A stretch of DNA of 64,000 nt from an uncultured Pseudodesulfovibrio sp. (GCF_963677845.1 NZ_OY782498.1:1182001-1246000), one strand, 5' to 3'; positions 26,508-35,253 are shown, numbered from the stretch's first letter. Translations and numbers: made by a program. The notes: generated from the letters alone by a model not told the origin.

Positions 26508-27836
26508 ATGGCACATGTGGCAATAGTGGGTGGTGGACTGGCTGGAACCGAGTGCGCCTGGCAATTGGCCGAGGCCGGAATTGACGTTAGGCTGTATGAA
26601 ATGAAGCCCGGTAAACGGTCTGAGGCTCACAGTGAAGACGGTTTGGCAGAATTGATTTGTTCCAATTCCTTTCGCGCAACCGGCCCCTCCGCGGCTATTG
26701 GTTTGCTTAAAGAGGAAATGTCCAGCCTTGGTAGTCTGATTATGGAAGCCGCATTTGCCACACAGGTTCCTGCTGGTGGCGCTTTGGCCGTGGATCGGAC
26801 GCTCTTTTCTGAATACATTACGAACAAGATTGAAAATCATGAGAAGATCACGGTTGTTCATCAGGAAATACTGACACTTGATGCCGAAGAACTGCAAGGG
26901 CATGACGCGGTGATCATTGCCGCTGGCCCCTTGGCTAGTGCGGAGTTGGCTGAGAGTTTAATGGCCGCGGTGGGCGATGAAAGATTGTATTTCTATGACG
27001 CTATCGCACCGATTATTTCCCGTGACTCCGTTGATTTTGACAAAGCTTTCTGGGGCTCCCGTTGGAAGCCTGAAGATGATGACTATTTGAATTGTCCCAT
27101 GAATGAGGATGAATATAAGGCTTTTGTCGCGGCCTTGATTGCCGGAGAAAAGGTTCAGCCAAGGGATTTCGAGAAGGAAATTCATTTTGAGGGATGCCTG
27201 CCAGTTGAAGCTATGGCCGAGCGTGGCGAGATGACTTTGGCTTTTGGGCCACTTAAACCAGTCGGATTCGTGGACCCCAAGACCGGGGAACGTCCTTTTG
27301 CCATTGTTCAGTTGCGTACAGAAAACAAAGATAAGACGGCCTTCAATCTTGTGGGATTTCAAACCAAGCTTAAGTATCCAGAGCAAAAACGGGTTTTCAG
27401 GATGATTCCCGGCTTGGAAGAGGCTGAGTTTTTACGCCTTGGTTCCATCCACCGTAATACATATGTCAATGCACCCCAAGTGTTGGACGAGACGTTACAA
27501 CTCAAAAACAAGCCCGGGTTTTATCTCGCGGGGCAGATTACCGGAGTGGAAGGATATCTGGAATCAGCCGCGTGTGGGCTTTGGCTTGGTCTGTCACTTG
27601 GTTATCGAGTGAATGGGGATGCCATTACTGAACCGCCTGTGGAAACGGCTTTGGGGGCATTGCTTGGGCACCTCAGGACCGTCCCGGATAAACGTTTTCA
27701 GCCGTCCAATGTGAATTTTGGCCTTATGCCGGGATTGAAAAAGAAAATGAAGAAGAAGTTGCGCAAGGAAGCCTATGGAGTCCGTGCGCAGGAAGCTTTT
27801 GGGGCATGGACCGAAGCCGTTGGCTTGAAAAAATGA
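26508..27836 (+). CDS. trmFO: methylenetetrahydrofolate--tRNA-(uracil-5-)-methyltransferase TrmFO
   Basis: TrmFO forms 5-methyluridine at position 54 of tRNA using methylene-tetrahydrofolate and FADH2, the folate alternative to TrmA. The FAD motif GGGLAGTECAWQLA is near residues 7-20, ELICSNSFRAT carries the catalytic-region Cys near residue 51, and VEGYLESAACGLW near 350 holds the second conserved Cys. It is 442 residues long. The ATG at 26508 is used, with GGGGAT upstream; the frame extends further but the upstream part overlaps the divergent ABC gene and is not conserved. Confidence 0.96.
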   Translation: MAHVAIVGGGLAGTECAWQLAEAGIDVRLYEMKPGKRSEAHSEDGLAELICSNSFRATGPSAAIGLLKEEMSSLGSLIMEAAFATQVPAGGALAVDRTLFSEYITNKIENHEKITVVHQEILTLDAEELQGHDAVIIAAGPLASAELAESLMAAVGDERLYFYDAIAPIISRDSVDFDKAFWGSRWKPEDDDYLNCPMNEDEYKAFVAALIAGEKVQPRDFEKEIHFEGCLPVEAMAERGEMTLAFGPLKPVGFVDPKTGERPFAIVQLRTENKDKTAFNLVGFQTKLKYPEQKRVFRMIPGLEEAEFLRLGSIHRNTYVNAPQVLDETLQLKNKPGFYLAGQITGVEGYLESAACGLWLGLSLGYRVNGDAITEPPVETALGALLGHLRTVPDKRFQPSNVNFGLMPGLKKKMKKKLRKEAYGVRAQEAFGAWTEAVGLKK

Positions 27837-27837
27837 T

Positions 27838-27871
27838 CCCCGCCCCGGTTCTGCTCAATCCCGGGACGGGG
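27838..27871 (+). terminator. GC-rich hairpin after trmFO
   Basis: CCCCGCCCCGG pairs with CCGGGACGGGG (one mismatch) around a loop of about 12 bases, one base after the trmFO stop. No T-run follows, so it may slow rather than stop transcription. Confidence 0.5.
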
Positions 27872-28086
27872 TAATTCCGCTGACCCCAATAGTGAGCGAA
27901 AAATATGAAACGTTTAACAGCACTTGCGTGCGTGTCAGAAAAATGTTCCTTGAGTCGTTTTTAAGCAAGTGTTGTTCCAATTATTGATTTTATGAGAATG
28001 TTGTTTTCCCGTAAGACTGGGTGTTGCCAATTCAATCACTTTGACGCACTGTGATTTGAAGACCGGGATACAGGAGGTATATGATC

Positions 28087-29394
28087 ATGGCAGACAAACA
28101 TTATGGACCGCAGACAATGGCTTTGCATTCGGGACATACCCCGGACAAGGAGACCGGTTCTCGAGCCGTACCTATTTATCAGACAACGGCGTACATGTTT
28201 CGTGATACGCAGCATGCCGCTGATCTTTTTTCTCTCAAGGAAGCTGGATATATTTATACAAGGCTGAATAATCCGACCACGGATATTCTGGAAAAGCGAC
28301 TTGCCGAACTTCATGGTGGTATGGGGGCCGTAGCAACCGCGTCGGGTATGGCGGCCATTTTCTATGCGGTAACGACTATTTGTTCTGCCGGTCAGAATCT
28401 TGTCACAGGGTCCAATCTTTATGGTGGAACGCAAACCTTGTTTGAGTATACGCTAAAAAGATTTGGTATCGAGGTTCGTTTTGTCGATTCCAGTGACCCT
28501 GCAAATTTTGAAGCAGCCATTGATGAGAATACTCGTCTTATCTACAGTGAATCCATTGGTAATCCACGTTGTAACGTTGATGATCTTTTTGGTATTGCCG
28601 ATGTCGCTCACAGGCATGGTTTGCCGTTTGTTTTAGATTCCACAGTTGCACCGCCGCCTATTTTTAATCCATTTGATTTCGGATGCGATATTGTTGTGCA
28701 TTCCCTGACGAAAATTATTGGTGGGCATGGTGTTGCCATGGGCGGTGCCATCGTTGAAAAAGGAAGTTTCGACTGGGGAAAGGGAGGGAGGTATCCTGAG
28801 ATCGCCGCACCTGATCCGACATATAACAATGTGAATTTGTGGGAAGCGCTTGGTGGGGCGGCGGGAGAACCATGTCCGGCATTTACGGCTAAAGTGCGGA
28901 TCGGATTGCTGCGTGATACCGGTGCGACCATTTCGCCACACAATAGTTTTCTTATTCTTCAAGGAATGGAAACTCTTCCGCTTCGTGCAAAACAACATTG
29001 TAAAAATGCTCAGAAAGTTGCGGAGTTTTTGGATACACATTATGCTGTGGAGTGGGTTAATTACGCAGGACTTCCGAACCATGTCGATCATGATCGAGCC
29101 AAGAACACCTTTCCTCTCGGGCCGGGGGCTGTTTTTGGTTTTGGAGTCAAAGGAGGCCTTGAGGCGGGGCGTAAATTCATTGATTCAGTAGAACTGTGCT
29201 CACATCTGGCAAATATTCTGGATGCTAAAACATTGGTCATTCACCCCGCTTCGACAACGCATGGTCAATCCAGCCCGGAAGAACAACTGGCAGCAGGGGT
29301 TCCACCGGACTTGATTCGTATCTCCGTTGGTTTGGAGGACATTGAAGATATTATAGATGATCTGGATATTGCTTTGATGAAGTCTCAGAGCTGA
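28087..29394 (+). CDS. metY: O-acetylhomoserine sulfhydrylase-type PLP enzyme (Cys/Met metabolism family)
   Basis: A Cys/Met-metabolism PLP enzyme of 435 residues, most like O-acetylhomoserine sulfhydrylase (MetY), which makes homocysteine from O-acetylhomoserine and sulfide. This fits a sulfide-producing organism. The PLP lysine is in DIVVHSLTKIIGGHG near residue 206; TRLNNPTTDILEKRLAELHG and ATASGMAAI are typical. Two starts are possible: ATG 28081, only three bases after AGGAGG, or ATG 28087, nine bases after it. The second has better spacing. Cystathionine gamma-synthase or -lyase activity cannot be excluded from sequence. Confidence 0.88.
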   Translation: MADKHYGPQTMALHSGHTPDKETGSRAVPIYQTTAYMFRDTQHAADLFSLKEAGYIYTRLNNPTTDILEKRLAELHGGMGAVATASGMAAIFYAVTTICSAGQNLVTGSNLYGGTQTLFEYTLKRFGIEVRFVDSSDPANFEAAIDENTRLIYSESIGNPRCNVDDLFGIADVAHRHGLPFVLDSTVAPPPIFNPFDFGCDIVVHSLTKIIGGHGVAMGGAIVEKGSFDWGKGGRYPEIAAPDPTYNNVNLWEALGGAAGEPCPAFTAKVRIGLLRDTGATISPHNSFLILQGMETLPLRAKQHCKNAQKVAEFLDTHYAVEWVNYAGLPNHVDHDRAKNTFPLGPGAVFGFGVKGGLEAGRKFIDSVELCSHLANILDAKTLVIHPASTTHGQSSPEEQLAAGVPPDLIRISVGLEDIEDIIDDLDIALMKSQS

Positions 29395-29416
29395 AGAGTC
29401 TGAAATTGTAGTACAT

Positions 29417-29448
29417 AATCCTCACTCGTAAGAGTGGGGATTTTTTTT
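29417..29448 (+). terminator. terminator after metY
   Basis: An 11-bp stem (AATCCTCACTC / GAGTGGGGATT) with loop GTAA and eight T residues (29441-29448). Confidence 0.9.
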
Positions 29449-29586
29449 GTAGATTAAAAATTGTTAATCAATATCAATATTGCTTTTGTCTTTTCATTGC
29501 TTTATCAAACATTTGTTTGTTTCTATGAGGCGGGACCCTTTTTATTTTGAATGATTAATATTTCGGGTGATTCAAGAGAGGTTTTT

Positions 29587-31839
29587 ATGCGTCGTGTTCC
29601 TAGAGTGGCACCGTTGCTATTATGTGCGGTCTTTTTGTTGTGTTCCTGTAAGTCTGTGCATCTTGGGGGAGGTAAGGGTTTATCTGGGTCGCCGACAGAG
29701 AACGTCGAAGTTCTGCTCGATCAGGGGAAGATTGTTGAGGCATCTGATATGGTTGTCGACAATGAGGCCTATTTTGCGGGTTCTATTGGTGAACCTGAAA
29801 CGAAAGCAATTCTTGCCCGATTGTCTGCTGCACTTGATTACACGTATTCTCCTCAAATCCAGACAATTATAGAACGCCTTCATTCTATACATTGGCCAGT
29901 TCCCCGTTCTGATTGGAAAGGTGTAAAGGATTCCATTTCACATATTCGTTTGGAATTGGATGAACTCGGCAAGCTCGCCATATTTAAATATCCGAGATAC
30001 CGCCCGGCAATATATGGACAGGCTTTGCTGGCCTTGCAGGTCAAGGAAGACGAGATAAGAGCCGATGCTTCCAAAAATTTTGCTCTTTTTCCTTTGGTTG
30101 ATGGCAAGAACTTTTTTATTGAATACCCTGTGCATATTGAAGAGGGTATTTTCCTTGATGAAAATAAATCGATCTGGAGTGGTGCTCTTGCTGACATGAA
30201 GGCTGCTGATAAGGCCGTTTTTATAGCTACATATGGGGCAAATCTTCCACACTCTGCCCAAAAGGAATTGGCACAGAGTTATTTCTTGTCATTGTGCCCC
30301 AAGGGTAAAGATGCAGATTTAAAAAATATTTTGGCAGCATACGAAAAGACGAGGGCCGCTGGGCTGGATTTACAGTCAATTCCTGGAATCAAGATTGCTT
30401 TTTTGCAAGTTACAAGTCCTGATTTAATTAAGGATAAAGCCCTTGATTTTGGTGTCGATATTAAATTGGATATGCCTTTTGAAGCTTCAAAGGCGAGCAT
30501 GCGCAAGGCCTTTTCTCATAGTGCTGTCAAGAATGCTGATATTTTGATTCTGGTCAATATGGCTGTGTCCAAGGCAAAGCGTGTGGTGGAAGAAAATGAA
30601 ACCATTTCTTCTACGTATGTTGCTTCGTATGGGCAGGAGATTAATCCGGAATACGAGATTGCCAAGGCTGAACTTGAGGCTGCTTCCGTGCAGCATCATG
30701 CCGCACAGTCCAAGACGACTACGAGTTGGGCGGTTGATGTCTTTGCTCATTGGGATGAGGAAAGCCAAAAGACAGACCTGATTGAGAGTACGGGGAATCG
30801 TTATGATGTGGCCAAGAAAAAGATGCGAACCACACCGAAGCATATCTCGATCGCCCAGTATCAACCGTATCCTGTTACGAAAGCACATATGGACATCTAC
30901 AAGTTTGCAACCGTGAATTATTATGTCATTGACAAGCGTAAGAAAGTGTTTTTCAAAGATACTTTTGATATTAGTGAAAAGTCTTTTTTTACAGTCTGTT
31001 ACGCCATGGAAGAGAGTGATCCCAACAAAGAGAAATTCCTTCAGACCTCAGTTCTTGAAGATGATGTTGTCCGCTATGAAATGGAGCCCATTCCAGTCAA
31101 TTTGTCTGACCTTTTGGAGCAGTTTACGACCCGTCCTTCGGAGTGGAAGCGATATGCTTCCATGGAGTCAATTCATCGGACATTTACAAAAGATCGGAGT
31201 TTGGCTCAGCGCAAACATCACAGTGAAAAATATGAGATCGATAAGTATTCTGACAAACGTTTCGACAGTGTTGTTGTGGTGCGTAATACCGGGCAGGGCA
31301 TGGGGACTGGGTTCTATGTCACCGGCGATATGATTATCACCAATTACCACGTTGTAGAAGAAGCCAATTATGTTCAGTTGAAGCGGTTTGATCAACGAGA
31401 GACCATGGGGCGGGTTATTGCTCGTGATGCTTATCTTGATCTTGCTCTCATACAGGCTGACATGCGGGGTAAGCCTGTATGTTTTTACAACAAACGAACA
31501 TTACCACTCGGAAAGACCTTGGAAGTGATCGGACATCCCAATGGATACGAATTTTCCATTTCTCGGGGTGTTGTGAGCACAGTCAGAAAAACACGTCCAA
31601 TAAACTTTCCTAGTTCTAATAAAAAGATACTGTATATTCAAACCGATGCGGCCACGAATGGCGGAAATTCCGGTGGCCCGGTCTTTTTTGGAAAGTATGT
31701 GGTTGGCGTGAATGATTGGGGGCAGGTAACTACGAGTTCTGGCGCCAGTGCGCAAGGGCTGAACTTTTCCATTCATTATGCGGAAGTTTTCAAGTTCTTG
31801 GATCAAAATGGTATTAGAGTCTCTAAGGGGAGTAAGTGA
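29587..31839 (+). CDS. large lipoprotein with C-terminal trypsin-like serine protease domain
   Basis: A 750-residue lipoprotein: a signal peptide with lipobox LLCSC (lipidated Cys at residue 21), a long N-terminal region of about 530 residues with no family I recognise, and a C-terminal S1C/trypsin-like domain. The catalytic triad is clear: His588 in ITNYHVVEE, Asp618 in AYLDLALIQ, Ser695 in GGNSGGPVF, with spacing as in DegP/HtrA but no PDZ domain after it. The ATG at 29587 with AGAGAGG upstream is preferred over 29551. The stop overlaps the TraT-like start by one base. It is AT-rich compared with neighbours, which may indicate transfer. Confidence 0.85.
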   Translation: MRRVPRVAPLLLCAVFLLCSCKSVHLGGGKGLSGSPTENVEVLLDQGKIVEASDMVVDNEAYFAGSIGEPETKAILARLSAALDYTYSPQIQTIIERLHSIHWPVPRSDWKGVKDSISHIRLELDELGKLAIFKYPRYRPAIYGQALLALQVKEDEIRADASKNFALFPLVDGKNFFIEYPVHIEEGIFLDENKSIWSGALADMKAADKAVFIATYGANLPHSAQKELAQSYFLSLCPKGKDADLKNILAAYEKTRAAGLDLQSIPGIKIAFLQVTSPDLIKDKALDFGVDIKLDMPFEASKASMRKAFSHSAVKNADILILVNMAVSKAKRVVEENETISSTYVASYGQEINPEYEIAKAELEAASVQHHAAQSKTTTSWAVDVFAHWDEESQKTDLIESTGNRYDVAKKKMRTTPKHISIAQYQPYPVTKAHMDIYKFATVNYYVIDKRKKVFFKDTFDISEKSFFTVCYAMEESDPNKEKFLQTSVLEDDVVRYEMEPIPVNLSDLLEQFTTRPSEWKRYASMESIHRTFTKDRSLAQRKHHSEKYEIDKYSDKRFDSVVVVRNTGQGMGTGFYVTGDMIITNYHVVEEANYVQLKRFDQRETMGRVIARDAYLDLALIQADMRGKPVCFYNKRTLPLGKTLEVIGHPNGYEFSISRGVVSTVRKTRPINFPSSNKKILYIQTDAATNGGNSGGPVFFGKYVVGVNDWGQVTTSSGASAQGLNFSIHYAEVFKFLDQNGIRVSKGSK

Positions 31840-32597
31840 TGAGGAAAAATATAAAAAGATTGAGCTTCTTGATTATGGCGGCGGTCATTTTGGTTTCTTG
31901 TGTATCTACTCAGAAGAATAAATATCGATTAGTTGAGGATGAAGAAACAGGTTATTCCTACGGTGCTATTAAAAATGGTGAATTCGTTGCAGATCCCGCA
32001 ATGTTTCGTAACAACAAATTGAAGCTTCGCATTCGTAATACAACTGGTGATCCTGCATTGGATATTTATAAATTTCGCCAGCAACTTGAAGATTCCTATA
32101 GTAACGTAGGCTATGAAATTACTCATGGAAGTGATTTTGGTATTCTTCTGGATATTAATGTTAAGTATTTTGGGCAGGTCACGGAAATGTTGCCTGCGGA
32201 ATACACTTTTCTCGGCGCGGCCATTGGTGGAGTTGCAGGTGCTACTCCCGGAATTCAGGGGGGGCGTTCTGCTGATGCAATTACAGGAATGGCTGCGGGA
32301 GCGGTGATTGGCGCGGCTTTGACTGAGGTAATGAGAAACTATGCGACCGAAGAAACTTTTATCATTATTTCTTCTGTGACCATGGCAACCGTCATGCCTG
32401 AACATCGAGAAGATGAACGGTCAATATCCTTTGTTACCGGGAAAAAAATAAAGGAAAAGAAAACGAATTTTAAGGGTTTTCGTTCTCGGGAAACAGTTGA
32501 GTTGGGCGTTTACGCCGGTGGACGAATGGCGGGTAAATCGGATATTATTTCAGAAGTTCGAAATCGCCATTTGAGAATCCTTAGAGACATTATTTAA
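31839..32597 (+). CDS. TraT-like outer-membrane lipoprotein
   Basis: A 252-residue lipoprotein with lipobox LVSC (Cys21). It resembles plasmid TraT: about 100 mature residues leading to a Gly/Ala-rich double hydrophobic segment (AAIGGVAGATPGIQGG and ITGMAAGAVIGAAL), then NYATEETFIIISSV and a C-terminal domain. TraT proteins are surface-exposed and reduce conjugative mating pair formation and complement attack; chromosomal homologues have no settled role. ATG 31839 overlaps the protease TGA as TGATG. An in-frame GTG lies one codon earlier. Its low-GC codons match the protease gene. Confidence 0.72.
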   Translation: MRKNIKRLSFLIMAAVILVSCVSTQKNKYRLVEDEETGYSYGAIKNGEFVADPAMFRNNKLKLRIRNTTGDPALDIYKFRQQLEDSYSNVGYEITHGSDFGILLDINVKYFGQVTEMLPAEYTFLGAAIGGVAGATPGIQGGRSADAITGMAAGAVIGAALTEVMRNYATEETFIIISSVTMATVMPEHREDERSISFVTGKKIKEKKTNFKGFRSRETVELGVYAGGRMAGKSDIISEVRNRHLRILRDII

Positions 32598-32616
32598 TTC
32601 GTTCATTTTGTAATAC

Positions 32617-32648
32617 AAAAAAGCCCCGCCATATGGCGGGGCTTTTTT
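32617..32648. terminator. bidirectional terminator between TraT-like and FTR-like genes
   Basis: A 14-bp perfect stem (AAAAAAGCCCCGCC / GGCGGGGCTTTTTT) with loop ATAT. It ends transcription from both sides of two convergent genes. Confidence 0.93.
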
Positions 32649-32665
32649 GAGTTTATGAATTCAGA

Positions 32666-32998
32666 TTAAAAAAAGATTTTCTCAGGTGGCCTGCGTTCTG
32701 GCACCACTTCTTTTTCTATGGTTCCGTCGTTGTATTCTTTGCTGACATAGAGGGCACAGAAACAGGCGCCGTATTCCTTAACGTCCTCTTCTCGGTAGGT
32801 ACACGGGCAGACGATGTCTTTATCGGCTTCAAATTCGCCGTTTGCCAAACGACAGGGGCAGGCCATGTAACCAAAGCGCTCTTTGTTGGTCAGCAGGCTT
32901 TCGAGTAGGGGCATGGTCATATCCATGTCCGAGTTGAAATAATATCCTTTGGGTTCCTGAGCCTTTTTAAGCATTTCGTAGAGTTGTTTCGCGTCCAT
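32666..32998 (-). CDS. ferredoxin:thioredoxin reductase catalytic-subunit-like protein
   Basis: A 110-residue protein with six cysteines in three C.C pairs: C47/C49 (ACPCR), C64/C66 (VCPCT) and C79/C81 (CFC). This is the FTR catalytic beta-subunit arrangement, in which a [4Fe-4S] cluster sits beside a redox-active disulfide and passes electrons from ferredoxin to thioredoxin-like proteins. The last pair has Phe where plant FTR has His (CHC), and the spacings (14 and 12) differ from the 16 and 8 of plant FTR, so it is a divergent FTR-like enzyme. It lies one base after a glutaredoxin gene, its likely partner. Confidence 0.85.
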   Translation of the reverse strand: MDAKQLYEMLKKAQEPKGYYFNSDMDMTMPLLESLLTNKERFGYMACPCRLANGEFEADKDIVCPCTYREEDVKEYGACFCALYVSKEYNDGTIEKEVVPERRPPEKIFF

Positions 32999-32999
32999 G

Positions 33000-33365
33000 T
33001 TATTTCCCCTTGAGTGCTGCGTCTATTTTGTCTTTGTGATACCCCACGACAACCGTATTCTTGATAACAATAGTGGGGAAGGAGACAGCTGGATTGTGGC
33101 TTTTGATTTCCTGAACAATTTGTTTGCGATCATCTCCACTTAATTCATCGACGTGGACACATTCATATTTTACACCACATTCATCGAGGTATTTTTTTGC
33201 ATTTCTGCAATGAATACAGGTTGAAAGGGCATAGATTTTGATGTCGTTCATATGAAACGCCTCCGTGTCGAACGTGTTTTCTGTTTCATTAATTTTCGGA
33301 GTAGGAGTCTCTTTGGGGTCTACGTCGAACATTCCTTTGAAAAAATCTTTGATGAATCTGAACAT
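33000..33365 (-). CDS. glutaredoxin-like protein with N-terminal extension
   Basis: A glutaredoxin-fold redox protein with active-site motif CIHC (in ALSTCIHCRNAKKYL), TFPT-like SFPTIVIKN and GYHKDKIDAAL at the end. Two starts are plausible. The ATG at 33365 gives 121 residues with a 38-residue hydrophobic/acidic extension (MFRFIKDFFKGMFDVDPKE) and follows the permease stop by two bases. The ATG at 33251 gives 83 residues, starts exactly at the domain, and has a perfect GGAGG eight bases upstream. Both forms may exist. The FTR-like partner follows immediately. Confidence 0.78.
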   Translation of the reverse strand: MFRFIKDFFKGMFDVDPKETPTPKINETENTFDTEAFHMNDIKIYALSTCIHCRNAKKYLDECGVKYECVHVDELSGDDRKQIVQEIKSHNPAVSFPTIVIKNTVVVGYHKDKIDAALKGK

Positions 33366-33367
33366 GG

Positions 33368-34258
33368 TTAATCTCTTTGCAGTGTAAGTTCTAGTTTTCT
33401 GACAATCAGCGAACACATGAAAGTAAGAGCAAAGTACATGACAAGGACCAATGTCCAGATTTCGAAACTCCGGTAAGTGGTTGTCATGAGTTGTTGGGCC
33501 TGGAAAGTCAGTTCCTCAATGGAAATGACAGACACGATGGCTGAGTCCTTGATGATGGATATAAACTGTCCAGCCAAAGCTGGCAACATGCGTTGTATGG
33601 CTTGGGGAAGAATGACATAAGCCATGGCCTTGGTCCGGCTCATGCCTGTCCCGGATGCGGCTTCCCATTGCCCCGGTTCGATGGATTCAATTCCTGCGCG
33701 AACTATTTCGGCAATATAGGCTGCCTCGAACAGAGCAAGTGTCACGAGTGCAGAGAGGAATTGCGAGAACCTATTCATTGGACCGAAAAGCCAACTGAGT
33801 ACCTCTTTGGCTTCCGGGGACAGGGCATACACAGCTTCATTGACATGGAGCAGTGTCATTATCTGATCTCCGACAAAGAAATAGAAAACGAAAATGAGTA
33901 CCAATGGCGGAGTGTTTCGGATTAATCCGACATAGGTGCTGGCAATTTGTCGTCTGAACAGACTCGGGCTGACACGGAAAAGTCCGATGAGTGTCCCCAG
34001 GATAACGCCCAGTAATCCCGACCAGAGGCTGAGCCGAATGGTCGTGAAGAGGCCGTGCATGAGCAGACCAGGAACCCATGACTGCGTGTCTGTGTCGAAG
34101 CGGATTAAAAATTGCGGAATGATGGCCCAATTCCAATGGTAGTTTAGGCCTGTGGCTGCTTTGTAGATGATGTAGCCGAACATCCCCGCCAGAACCACCA
34201 TGATGGTGGTGTCTAGCGGGGTTATACGTATACGGCGTTTAAGAGGCTTATTTTGCAA
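33368..34258 (-). CDS. polar amino acid ABC transporter permease (HisM/GlnP family)
   Basis: A 296-residue membrane protein of the HisM/GlnP type with about six to eight helices. The EAA coupling loop is EIVRAGIESIEPGQWEAASGTGMSRTKA near residue 190, the site that contacts the ATPase. It is the second permease of this operon and starts 13 bases after the binding-protein stop. The substrate is most likely a polar amino acid such as glutamine, glutamate or aspartate; it cannot be narrowed further. No ATPase gene is in the operon. Confidence 0.92.
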   Translation of the reverse strand: MQNKPLKRRIRITPLDTTIMVVLAGMFGYIIYKAATGLNYHWNWAIIPQFLIRFDTDTQSWVPGLLMHGLFTTIRLSLWSGLLGVILGTLIGLFRVSPSLFRRQIASTYVGLIRNTPPLVLIFVFYFFVGDQIMTLLHVNEAVYALSPEAKEVLSWLFGPMNRFSQFLSALVTLALFEAAYIAEIVRAGIESIEPGQWEAASGTGMSRTKAMAYVILPQAIQRMLPALAGQFISIIKDSAIVSVISIEELTFQAQQLMTTTYRSFEIWTLVLVMYFALTFMCSLIVRKLELTLQRD

Positions 34259-34271
34259 TGAATCGTCTCGG

Positions 34272-35114
34272 CTATTGAATCTGGTTTTCCCAATCGTTGG
34301 TATAGAACCAGTATTCGTAGCGATTCTGGAGCCATCCTGTACTCATGGTCACAAGAACCCAATTGTTCAACCAATTCAGGTAGTCCAAGTCGCCTTTTCT
34401 GATGGCAAAGGAGATCGGTTCTCTGGTGAAGTCTTCTTTGAAAGGCAAGTAAAGCTTGTCTGGATACTCTTTGGCCAGATTGAGAGGTAGTGGGTTGGAG
34501 GCAACCACGGCATGGACTCGCTCGTTGAGCAGTTCCTGAATGGTCTGTGATTCCTCGTCAAAGAAGAGGATTTTGGCTTGGGGAAGAAAGTTCTTTGTAA
34601 TTTCTGCGGCAGTGGTACCGAGGCGGACAGCGACAGTGGTTGCCGGGTTGTTAAATTCAGAGGCCATGGTCCGTCCTGCTGCGAGTTTTTTGCTCGCGAT
34701 GACAGACATGCCAGTATATTCATAAGGAATAGAGAAGTTTACTTTCAAGTTGCGTTGGGGAGTAATGGACATGCCCCCGATGATGATGTCGAACTTGCCG
34801 GTCAGCAGAGCCGGAATGATACCGGACCACTTGGTGGGGACGAATTCAACATCCACGCCCATGTCTGCGGCCAGTCGTTTGGCAACTTCGATTTCAAAGC
34901 CGATGTAATTGCCGCTTTTATCTTTCATGGCCCATGGTTTGAACGTGTCGAAGCCGACCTTGAGGACACCGCGCTTAAGGATGGTGTCGAGTTGACTGAC
35001 TTGAGATTGGACTGAAGTGTCTGTTTTTTGTTGTGAAGGCTGCTGGCTGCATCCGAACATGAATGCAAACAGGAGGACGATAGATAAGATAGTCGTGAAA
35101 CGGTGAGTTTTCAT
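34272..35114 (-). CDS. amino acid ABC transporter substrate-binding lipoprotein
   Basis: A 280-residue periplasmic binding protein anchored as a lipoprotein (lipobox FMFGC, Cys22). Family 3 solute-binding blocks are VLKVGFDTFKPWAMKDKSGNYIGFEIEVAKRLAADMG and VPTKWSGIIPALLTGKFDIIIGGM. AAGGAG precedes the ATG at 35114. It is flanked by two permeases, as in glutamine/histidine-type systems. The hinge motif GFD.F.PW replaces the more common GT....PF. The ligand is a polar amino acid by family, not proven. Confidence 0.92.
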   Translation of the reverse strand: MKTHRFTTILSIVLLFAFMFGCSQQPSQQKTDTSVQSQVSQLDTILKRGVLKVGFDTFKPWAMKDKSGNYIGFEIEVAKRLAADMGVDVEFVPTKWSGIIPALLTGKFDIIIGGMSITPQRNLKVNFSIPYEYTGMSVIASKKLAAGRTMASEFNNPATTVAVRLGTTAAEITKNFLPQAKILFFDEESQTIQELLNERVHAVVASNPLPLNLAKEYPDKLYLPFKEDFTREPISFAIRKGDLDYLNWLNNWVLVTMSTGWLQNRYEYWFYTNDWENQIQ

Positions 35115-35157
35115 GGCGTTCTCCTTGCTCCGAGCTGTTCTCGGAACATGTTGCTGT

Positions 35158-35253
35158 TTACTTGCAGGATTCTTGGGCAAAAGTGACGTGTGACACCCCC
35201 AAAATGGCGATCATAATGGTGGTACCGGTTTTGACGGCTCTCCATATAGTCAT
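35158..35253 (-). CDS. 31-residue hydrophobic small protein in the ABC operon
   Basis: An open frame encoding 31 residues, too short for usual gene calling. The ATG at 35253 has AAGGAG six bases upstream, stronger than several neighbouring genes. The peptide starts MTIWRAVKTGTTIMIAIL, then GVSHVTFAQESCK: positive N-terminus, hydrophobic core, then an A-type signal cleavage site (TFA/QESC). It is either a one-helix membrane microprotein or a signal peptide with a five-residue product. It lies between the permease stop (35274) and the binding-protein start (35114), in the same direction. Function unknown. Confidence 0.6.
   Translation of the reverse strand: MTIWRAVKTGTTIMIAILGVSHVTFAQESCK

Noticed and set aside
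27872-28080. Possible SAM-type riboswitch before metY
   Set aside because: The 209-base leader has a few short complementary stretches but no recognisable SAM-I, SAM-II or SAH core; not claimed.
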